Both the position numbers and the translations under genes were made by a program. The notes under the pieces are model-generated. The model was given only the letters and a program-made list of their open reading frames with translations. It did no database searches and was not told the DNA's origin. From Schizochytrium sp. CCTCC M209059 (Eukaryota; Sar; Bigyra; Thraustochytrida; Thraustochytriidae), in assembly GCA_000818945.1 (NCBI GenBank), contig KN805370.1, positions 1,545,135-1,609,134 of the forward strand: 64,000 nt of DNA, given 5' to 3'. This document shows positions 57,385 through 64,000 of the stretch, piece after piece. Within the stretch, counting starts at the first letter, position 1. Each line of letters opens with the position of its first letter.

Positions 57385-57412
57385 AAAGAAAGAAAGAAAG
57401 AAAGAAAGAAAA
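57385..57412. repeat. (AAAG)n array
   Basis: Six to seven units in an A-rich stretch. Confidence 0.9.
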
Positions 57413-58508
57413 ACAAAAAATCAAATTCAAATCGTCAAAACAATAGAGAAAGGAAAGTGTGCGCACACCCGTCGAAGCCAGATCACAGTCAGGCCCTCGA
57501 AAAGCAACGTCCCTCGCTCCCCTTTCGCGACCACGGCCGCTCCGCCTTCTCCAAGCTCCCCCCTCCCGCCTCGACCTCGGCCACTCCGCTCCGGCAGACG
57601 CCGCGCCGCACGGCCAAGCAGCGGCAGCAGCCTCTCCTCTCCAAGCCCATCCTCCCTCTCCTCTCCTCTCCCCTCCTCTCCTCTCAGCTCCTCGCCTCTC
57701 CTCCCCCCAGCGTCGTCTCGCCGCCGCTGCGGGGCGGCGGCAGGAAGAAGGAGTGGAGACAGAGACGGCTTGTCCCGGCCGCGAACGGGAGGGAGGAGGA
57801 GGTCCACGTTCGCGGGGCCAGCGAAGCGGAGGCGAGGCCGCGAGCGACTCGAGGCGCCTCGAGGCGAGACGAGACGCGGGGAGGAAGAGGTCGAGGCCGG
57901 TCCCGGGCGGGTTTGGCTGCTTCTTCTGGAGCTGGCGCCGCGGACTTTGGCTGCCTGCCTGGCCGGCCCGGCCCGCCCGTCTAACGCCAGTGGGTTGGTT
58001 GTTGGGTTTGGAATTTTTTTAAAACGATCAGTAAAAAGGAAAAAAACTATAAAAAATGTGCTTACGTTCGCGACGCGCTCGCGGTCCATCCGAGCGCTGC
58101 GCTGCGCCGCGCTCCGCTCCCTTGCGGTCGAGCGCGCGGCCGCCGCTCGACCTGCCGACCTGCTTGCTCCCGGCGGCCGCAGCGGCGGGCCGCACGCGCG
58201 CGCGGCCACGCTGGCTGGCGGGCGGGCTGGCACGCTGGAGCGAGATTTGGCGGAAGCTGTTGACCAAAAAGCAGTAGTTAGTTGGCTGTAACAGCAAGGC
58301 AAAACGTATAAGGAAAAGCATAGCATAGCATAAAAGAAAAGAAAAGAAAATTAAAGAAAATTAAACTTCCTTTGTGTTGGGGAAGGCGGAAGAGAGGCCG
58401 CGAGGCGCGAGCGTCTCCTGCTGAGCGGCAGACGACAAACCAACGCGACGCAGCCAAGCTGAGCCGAGCCAGCCGAGCAGCGCCGAGCCGAGGAAAGGAA
58501 AGGCACGC

Positions 58509-58548
58509 GAAGCAAAGCAAAGCAAAGCAAAGCAAAGCAAAGCAAAGC
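58509..58548. repeat. (GCAAA)n pentanucleotide array
   Basis: Eight perfect units about 120 bp upstream of the pyrophosphatase start, probably in the promoter or 5' UTR. Confidence 0.95.
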
Positions 58549-58669
58549 ACAGAGCAGCGCAGCGCCGACCAAGAAGCAAACTAGCAACGCACGCGTCTGT
58601 CCCGCTGCGCGAGGTCGAGCAGGCACGAGCAAGCCACGCCAAGAAGCAAGGAAATCGAAGAGCAGGAAA

Positions 58670-59710
58670 ATGGGCGCAGGCAACAGCCAACCGAGCGAGG
58701 AGCAGCGCCGCGAGTACATGGAGCGCGTGGTGCGCGAGCTCAAGCGCGACGAAGACCTCCGCCGCGAACTCTTCGCCAAGGTCGAGTCCCCGGCCCCCGA
58801 GGACGAGGCCAAGGACTCGGACTCCAACTCGGGCAACTCGGAGCCCCCCCGCGAACCCCCCCACAAGATTGAGCACGTGGAGATGGGCGAGGCCGGCACC
58901 ACCACCTACCGCCTCCAGGCCCGCGCCCTCGATGAGCACCTCTCCCTCTGGCATGATGTGCCTCTGCGCCACGAGGACACGCCCTACCTCCACTTCGTCT
59001 GCGAGATCCCCAAGTGGACCAAGAAGAAGTTCGAGATCGCCACTGATGAGCACGGCACCCCGATCAAGCAGGACGAAAAGAAGGGCGTCCTTCGCGAGTT
59101 CAAGACCGGCGCCTCCGGCTGCCTCTTCAACTACGGCTGCCTTCCCCAGACCTGGGAGGACCCCGAGCACATTCACCCGGACTGCGGCGTCGGCGGCGAC
59201 AACGACCCGCTCGACGTCTGCGAAATCGGCATGCGCCAGATTCCCACCGGCGGAATCCGCGTCGTCAAGGTCCTCGGCGTGCTCTGCATGATCGACGAGG
59301 GCGAGGCCGACTGGAAGATCATCACCATTGACGTCAACGACCACTGGGCCCCTCTCCTTAACGACGTCAGCGACGTCGAGCAGCACATCCCGGGCCTCAT
59401 CGACTCCATCCGTGAGTGGTTCCGCAACTACAAGGTTGCCGACGGCAAGCCGCAGAACTCCTTTGGCCTTAACGAGGAGTGCATGCCCGCTGCTTACGCC
59501 AACAAGATCGTCAGCGAGTGCAACCAGTCCTGGTTTGACCTCATCGCGGGCAAGCGCACCCGCAGCGATGCTCCCAAGATCACCTCTTTGAACTGCAACT
59601 ACCGCCTCCCTATGCTCCAGCTTTCCCCGGACCAGATCACCGAGCTCCAGAAGCTCTCTGATAAGGAGGAGGACGAGCAGATGATGCAGCACCAGAAGGC
59701 TCTCCTCTAA
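58670..59710 (+). CDS. PPA1: Soluble inorganic pyrophosphatase (family I)
   Basis: Hydrolyses pyrophosphate to two phosphates, pulling biosynthetic reactions forward. 346 residues, one exon, with extreme G/C third-position bias that suggests high expression. Family I blocks are intact: EIPKWTKKKFEIA (112-124), FNYGCLPQTWEDP, and the metal-binding GDNDPLDVCEIG (DxDPxD at 177-182), then DVNDHWAPLLNDV and the final WFRNYKVADGKPQN block. The animal/fungal length is about 285; here an extra N-terminal 60 residues are polar and start MGAGNSQ, an N-myristoylation-type sequence that could place it on membranes. Unlike organellar forms it has no clear targeting peptide. Confidence 0.95.
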   Translation: MGAGNSQPSEEQRREYMERVVRELKRDEDLRRELFAKVESPAPEDEAKDSDSNSGNSEPPREPPHKIEHVEMGEAGTTTYRLQARALDEHLSLWHDVPLRHEDTPYLHFVCEIPKWTKKKFEIATDEHGTPIKQDEKKGVLREFKTGASGCLFNYGCLPQTWEDPEHIHPDCGVGGDNDPLDVCEIGMRQIPTGGIRVVKVLGVLCMIDEGEADWKIITIDVNDHWAPLLNDVSDVEQHIPGLIDSIREWFRNYKVADGKPQNSFGLNEECMPAAYANKIVSECNQSWFDLIAGKRTRSDAPKITSLNCNYRLPMLQLSPDQITELQKLSDKEEDEQMMQHQKALL

Positions 59711-60619
59711 GTTTGCTGGTGTTTCGACTTTCGTTCCATTTGATATCGCTTTGCTTCGCTGCTTTCATGTACTAGCGACCTAGCCTGCCCGCGGCAGCAG
59801 TGTTTGGCTCAGTGTTTACTTTCTCGAGTCAAGTCAAGTCAGGTCAATCTCCTTGATGCATCCATCCTTCGCATGAGAATTTGCGTGATAATGTCGAGGA
59901 TCTGAATTGATCAATTGTGGAGGAGGGGGGGTCGGGGAAAGAAGGTGAGGGAGAAAGGAGAAGACGATGATGATGAAAAATGAAGAAATCAAATCAAGAA
60001 GCAGTCGTCACGAACTGAAAGGGGCTTAAGTGAAGTGAAGGCGTCAACGTCGCGTCAATACCATCTCTACTTTTCCCTCATGACACTCCATGCTCCTTGG
60101 CCTGGCGCCTAGCATATCGAACGTGGCTAGCCTGCGAAAATCAAGCAAATCACACACACACGCACGGCCACGTACGTACCTGCCTGCCCACGCATGCTCT
60201 AGTCGCCCCTATTCTCGCCCCTCAAACTTCCCGAGACCCAAAGGCAGGGTCTCTACTCCGTTCCAGTTCTTTTGTTGTAGCCTTCCATCTTTCCCTCTCT
60301 TACTTTCTTCACGTCCCTGCTGTGCATGAATGTATCATAAACGTTCCAACAAGCGCGTCACACGTTCGACTCGCAAACCGGGACGCATTCCGCACAGCAA
60401 CGGGCCAACCGAGGGAAACTAAATTGAATAAAAAGAGATTCTCTTTCTCCTCCACATCACATCAAATCACATCAAAATCACCACGCCTGTCAAGCCCAAA
60501 TGAAAACAATAACCAAATCTCACAGTCACATTGTGTCTTTATCTTCTTGCTTCTCATTACTAACCATGGTGTATAGTACGCCGTTGCCGTTGCAGCTGGT
60601 GGTCGTCTAGTTTGACTCA
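59711..60619. other. Convergent 3' ends of pyrophosphatase and DBR1
   Basis: 909 bp. Short GTCAA repeats near 59827-59846, a purine-rich stretch at 59920-59995, and ATCAC/ATCAA repeats near 60455-60480. A GCAG|GTACGT donor-like site lies on minus near 60180 but no exon could be assigned. Confidence 0.45.
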
Positions 60620-62131
60620 TTACAACCCAATATCAATCTCGTTCTCGTCCGTCACTGCCGCCAAAGAGGCTGAAGAGGAAGCACTAACGCCGCCTTGTTG
60701 CGAACTCGAGGCGGCCTGCGCTGTAGAATTCGTTGCCTGCTTCTTCCACGCAATCGTTACGGGCCAACGATGCCCCAGTCCTAGCGTGTCCAAGAAGCGA
60801 TCTGTCTGAGGATTTCCCATCTGCAGAGGAGCTCGCGCTCTACGAAAATGCCTTCGCTGCTCTTCCTGCGTCGGATCGTACGCTGCCACTGTTCGCTCGA
60901 ACCAAGCGGGGTCGATGACAAGGTCGCGCGCAGCCCACTTTTTTGTCAGCTCGGCACGTCGCCCCTCGACCACGCCGCGCAGCTCTTCCCAATTCATAGC
61001 CGCGCGACGAGGCGGGGGCGCTACCTGCACTTGTGTTAGCTCCATGATTGCTAGCCACTCCGGGTCATAGGCGAGGTGGAGTGGGCCCTCCGGCTCAGCT
61101 TCCGGGGCCTCCAGCTCGACAATTTCGAGGTACTTGCGCCCAGGCAAGCACTTGTCGAGAGCCAAAAATTCCGTCGCATCCGGCAAGCCTGCGCCCTGCA
61201 CCGATTGGGGCTTGAGCACGACCGTATCGTCGCCCCCAACATCCTCGGCCGGGACAAAACCGTCCGAGGCGCTGGAGTCCATCGTTGTTGATGAGCTCGG
61301 CATCGATTGGCTGACCGCTGAATTTGCAACGTTGCCTTGAGCTGCTGGTGGCGGCGCATGTCGCACGAAGGCAGCAAAACGCACGTGCATGTGGGCCGAG
61401 AACCAGCGCACCGGACGCAAAAGATTCAAAAGCATGGCGCCCGGCGGACTCCCGAGCGTGTTACTCATCACCTCTTTGCGCAAAAATTTCTTCTCCGACA
61501 AGAGCTTGCCCGTGTTGCCATAATGAGCAATGCCAAGGGGCCAATCGTGTGACAAAAACACGTCCAGACGGCCCGTCAAGAACGAGAGCTGCGCCACTTC
61601 GAATGGACGAATATGATACACGCTCCGTTTTCCTGCAGGCGTGTACGGAGGTCGCTCTTGGCGTCGCAAATCTTGCATGTAGTGCCGTTCATTGAAGATG
61701 CCGCTCATTCCCGCGATACGCAAGCCGCCCACGCAAACAACGCCTGCTTGGCCCAAGTAGTAAATGTTTGGCGCCAGCCAGCCACCGTAGAACAGCTCTT
61801 GCATGTAGTTGCTCGCCTCGTGGTTGCCGCCAATCACTAGCGTCAACACGGGCGCGCGGAGTTCACCCGTGTAGTACTTGTAGAACTCGCCCATCTCCTT
61901 GTACTTGTCTGGGACCGACATGCACGCAAGATCGCCCGGATTTCGCACAGCCTGGAAGTCGCCGCAAATGAGCAGCAGGTCCACCGCGCCGCGCTTGCTC
62001 ACCGCGTTGTAAATGTCCGTGAGACGCCCATGGGCGCAGCCTTCCACGGCGACGCGCACTTTGCGTCCGCGCGCTTTTGCGGCACTTGGCTGCGGCGTTG
62101 ACGCCGCGCTTGCCTCGCTCTGCGTCTGCAT
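60620..62131 (-). CDS. DBR1: RNA lariat debranching enzyme
   Basis: Metallophosphoesterase that opens the 2'-5' bond of excised intron lariats in the nucleus; its presence agrees with the GT-AG introns seen nearby. 503 residues, one exon. Metal and active-site residues are all present: EGCAHG (Cys32, His34; most relatives have CCH), ICGDFQAVRN (Asp58), IGGNHEASN (Asn103, His104), FLSHDWP (His195) and SAHMHVRF (His247, His249). The lariat-recognition segment after GGWLAPNIYYLG is typical. A Dbr1 C-terminal domain follows with FLALDKCLPGRKYLEIVEL. The tail is low complexity and ends NEIDIGL. Confidence 0.96.
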   Translation of the reverse strand: MQTQSEASAASTPQPSAAKARGRKVRVAVEGCAHGRLTDIYNAVSKRGAVDLLLICGDFQAVRNPGDLACMSVPDKYKEMGEFYKYYTGELRAPVLTLVIGGNHEASNYMQELFYGGWLAPNIYYLGQAGVVCVGGLRIAGMSGIFNERHYMQDLRRQERPPYTPAGKRSVYHIRPFEVAQLSFLTGRLDVFLSHDWPLGIAHYGNTGKLLSEKKFLRKEVMSNTLGSPPGAMLLNLLRPVRWFSAHMHVRFAAFVRHAPPPAAQGNVANSAVSQSMPSSSTTMDSSASDGFVPAEDVGGDDTVVLKPQSVQGAGLPDATEFLALDKCLPGRKYLEIVELEAPEAEPEGPLHLAYDPEWLAIMELTQVQVAPPPRRAAMNWEELRGVVEGRRAELTKKWAARDLVIDPAWFERTVAAYDPTQEEQRRHFRRARAPLQMGNPQTDRFLDTLGLGHRWPVTIAWKKQATNSTAQAASSSQQGGVSASSSASLAAVTDENEIDIGL

Positions 62132-63188
62132 CTTCGCGGGTCCCTCGCGCGCCCTCCGCGCGTTTCACGCCCCACTGCGAACTTGCGTTTTTGGTTCACA
62201 GAGCATTTGGCAACCTGAGCCAAGCTGCATTCTCTCCTCATATGATGTCATGCGTGAAGATGGCGGCAAGCAAAGCAACTGAACAAACAAACAAACAAAC
62301 AAACAAACAAACAAACAAACAAACAAACAAACAAACAAACAAACAAACAAACAAACAAACAAACAAACAAACAAACAAACAAACAAACAAACAAACAAAC
62401 AAACAAACAAACAAACAAACAAACAAACAAACAAACAAACAAACAAACAAACAAACAAACAAACAAACAAACAAACAAACAAACAAACAAACAAACAAAC
62501 AAACAAACAAACAAACAAACAAACAAACAAACAAACAAACAAACAAACAAACAAACAAACAAACAAACAAACAAACAAACAAACAAACAAACAAACAAAC
62601 AAACAAACAAACAAACAAACAAACAAACAAACAAACAAACAAACAAACAAACAAACAAACAAACAAACAAACAAACAAACAAACAAACAAACAAACAAAC
62701 AAACAAACAAACAAACAAACAAACAAACAAACAAACAAACAAACAAACAAACAAACAAACAAACAAACAAACAAACAAACAAACAAACAAACAAACAAAC
62801 AAACAAACACACAGAATCAATCACTACGGTCTATCGACTTCTAACCCAGCCAAGAAACCACAAGATAGTAATCTGACGAAGCATGCAGGTATCCTTGGCT
62901 TTTCGTCGTCGCTTTGCAAGGGACAAAGATTGAAAACGACCTCGGATCCAAATTTGTGGTCCAGCAACGTTTCGTTCACAGATCGTTCGCCAAGTTTGCG
63001 ATAGTGACCCGAGAATATCTCTTTTCTCGACGCGGAAACGAGCCCTCCAGCCAGTTAGCCAGTGGCCCACGAACCTTTATGGATCCATACGGGGACAGAT
63101 TCAATTCCGACATGGTTAGTTCTACAGCTTATCAAAAAAAAAGGGAAGGAAAGGTTCATAAAAATGCCTCGCTCGCTCCGTGAAAGGA
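62132..63188. other. DBR1 upstream region and 3' flank of the DUF389 gene
   Basis: 1057 bp, half of it the AAAC array. The remaining 63-kb flank (62810-63188) is AT-richer, with no gene seen. Confidence 0.5.
62282..62808. repeat. Perfect (AAAC)n array, 527 bp
   Basis: About 131 uninterrupted AAAC units. It begins 151 bp upstream of the DBR1 start codon, so the DBR1 sense strand reads (GTTT)n. All six frames are stop-free, hence spurious Thr-Asn-Lys-Gln and Phe-Val-Cys-Leu frames. Confidence 0.99.
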
Positions 63189-64000
63189 TCAAAGACCCCC
63201 ATCGCGGTCATCGTGCACGTCAATCGCGGGAGCGGAGGCCATCGTCTTGTGCAGAGCGGAGTGCGCGCGTGGCTCATCCATCGCGGATTCCTCAAGGTCA
63301 AATTGGTCCTCGGCCAAGGCTCGCAAGTGCGCAGACGAGGCGCGATCACGCGAACCATTTGACGGGGAACGGCGGTGCAAAAGGTGACGAGCCGACCGAC
63401 CAATCGTGCCAAAACGCACATGAGGCACGGTGCGATGGGAGCGGCCTGGAGAAAGTGGCGTGTGCGGCACAGTCGGAGAAGCGCCCTCGGGTCGGAAAAA
63501 GTCTTCGTCAAAAACGTTGCGCCGATGCGGCTGGGCGCGAAAGGCCTGAAGCGTCGCCGTAGTTCCAAGCGAGTTCGAGTTCGGGATCTCCGAGTCCTGG
63601 CGCTTGAGGTAATCGGCGACGCGCTTGCGGAGCTCGGTTGCCTCCGGATCATTGCGCCGCAGGACGCCGTTGTAGGCACGCGTGTTCGGCACGTCATCCG
63701 TCCAGAATGCAGACTTGTGGTCCAGGGGGACCACCTCCTTGAGCTTGAACATGAGGATGCCAGCCACCCAGATGCAAGCAATATTGGCCAGCGTTAGCAG
63801 CAAGCTCCAGCCCGCGCCCGCGAGAATGGTGTGCATTGTCACAGCGTCCCAGTCCGTATTGTTCTCGCCGATCAGTGTGTTGATTTCGATCCTTTCCAAA
63901 TCGAGATACTTGGTGTTGGCCAAGATTGCCAGGGCCAGCAAAGTACCCGTGTTAACCGCGGGCGGCAGCAACGAGGCCGAAATCGCCACGCCAACGAGGG
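63189..64000 (-). CDS. DUF389 multi-pass membrane protein, C-terminal part (5' partial)
   Basis: The frame is open to the right edge, reading LVGVAISASLLPPAVNTG at its start, the conserved end of the DUF389 membrane domain. A hydrophobic helix (LAGAGWSLLLTLANIACIWVAGILMF) follows. The remaining 180 residues are cytoplasmic: basic, Ser/Arg-rich and with PHTPLSPGRSHRTVPH-like phosphorylatable sequence, then acidic. DUF389 proteins occur in bacteria, archaea and some protists and have no settled function. The long tail is a eukaryotic addition. The N-terminal part lies beyond the window. Confidence 0.8.
   Translation of the reverse strand, partial: LVGVAISASLLPPAVNTGTLLALAILANTKYLDLERIEINTLIGENNTDWDAVTMHTILAGAGWSLLLTLANIACIWVAGILMFKLKEVVPLDHKSAFWTDDVPNTRAYNGVLRRNDPEATELRKRVADYLKRQDSEIPNSNSLGTTATLQAFRAQPHRRNVFDEDFFRPEGASPTVPHTPLSPGRSHRTVPHVRFGTIGRSARHLLHRRSPSNGSRDRASSAHLRALAEDQFDLEESAMDEPRAHSALHKTMASAPAIDVHDDRDGGL

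Larger units (their letters stand above)
54608..58669. other. 4-kb repeat-rich region, no firmly supported gene
   Basis: Between the hydrolase start (minus) and pyrophosphatase (plus). Holds a 15-bp repeat encoding AKLPV/L, an ACATC array, ATTC, GGTC and AAAG arrays, CT-rich sequence at 57640-57700, and a GCAAA array before pyrophosphatase. A consensus donor (CCAG, GTAAGA) on minus near 55771 and a hydrophobic frame at 55382-55511 hint at a small spliced gene (listed). Long opposing frames at 57400-58320 look like GC-rich artefacts. Confidence 0.45.

Noticed and set aside
57380..58326. Long frames on both strands (about 300 codons each)
   Set aside because: Strongly biased Arg/Ser/Pro/Ala sequence in GC-rich and CT-rich DNA, no domain, and both strands equally open.
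62282..62808. CRISPR-like or telomeric array
   Set aside because: Perfect 4-bp unit without spacers; simple microsatellite, not CRISPR, and not a known telomere repeat.
62165..62844. Frames of 190-255 codons reading Thr-Asn-Lys-Gln or Phe-Val-Cys-Leu repeats
   Set aside because: Direct product of the stop-free AAAC array.
1..64000. tRNA, rRNA and other structured RNA genes
   Set aside because: I looked for T-loop-like GGTTCGAATCC patterns and long paired stems in gaps and found none I could support by eye; a covariance-model scan would be decisive.

Overview
The window is nuclear DNA of a protist-like eukaryote. The evidence is GT-AG introns (about 74 to 640 nt), one cistron per gene, and eukaryote-only machinery: SRP54 with a methionine-rich M domain, UBA2, gamma-tubulin complex GCP3, PP2A scaffold subunit, DBR1, Qb-SNARE, IMP1 and SDHAF3. 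Coding DNA is GC-rich with G/C-biased third positions. Most genes are single long exons, the intergenic DNA is full of tetra- and pentanucleotide microsatellites, and several proteins look ciliary or cytoskeletal. A labyrinthulomycete (thraustochytrid) stramenopile fits best, but that placement is inference: no rRNA or organelle marker is present.

Layout. 0-9 kb: a divergent succinyl-CoA-ligase-beta-like gene running off the left edge, MLH1, then SRP54 and a one-domain PDI on the minus strand. 8-21 kb: an RPxSA-motif protein divergent from a 1285-residue coiled-coil/EF-hand/ankyrin protein, a choline-dehydrogenase-type GMC oxidoreductase, TMEM181, and a small ankyrin protein. 21-38 kb: GCP3, an IQ-motif protein whose 3' end overlaps UBA2 tail to tail, a glucose-6-phosphate dehydrogenase-hexokinase fusion, and the PP2A A subunit. 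38-48 kb: SDHAF3 (rebuilt here from three exons), an amino-acid permease, a lone macro domain, a Qb-SNARE, a calpain-like protein without catalytic residues, and IMP1. 48-64 kb: a predicted 74-residue three-exon gene, a 935-residue low-complexity protein, a dienelactone-hydrolase-like enzyme, 4 kb of repeat-rich sequence, inorganic pyrophosphatase, DBR1 behind a 527-bp AAAC array, and the C-terminal part of a DUF389 membrane protein leaving the right edge.

The genes do not form one pathway; this is ordinary housekeeping gene order. Mitochondrial functions recur (SDHAF3, IMP1, succinyl-CoA ligase-like, choline dehydrogenase), as do cytoskeletal or ciliary ones (GCP3, RPxSA protein, EF/ankyrin protein). 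The strongest candidate for something new is the fusion that would couple glucose phosphorylation to glucose-6-phosphate oxidation in one chain, in which the dehydrogenase half carries unusual substitutions at the coenzyme site. Next is the catalytically dead calpain. Several genes can be seen only by joining exons by eye, so start codons and splice sites given here are predictions from sequence alone.
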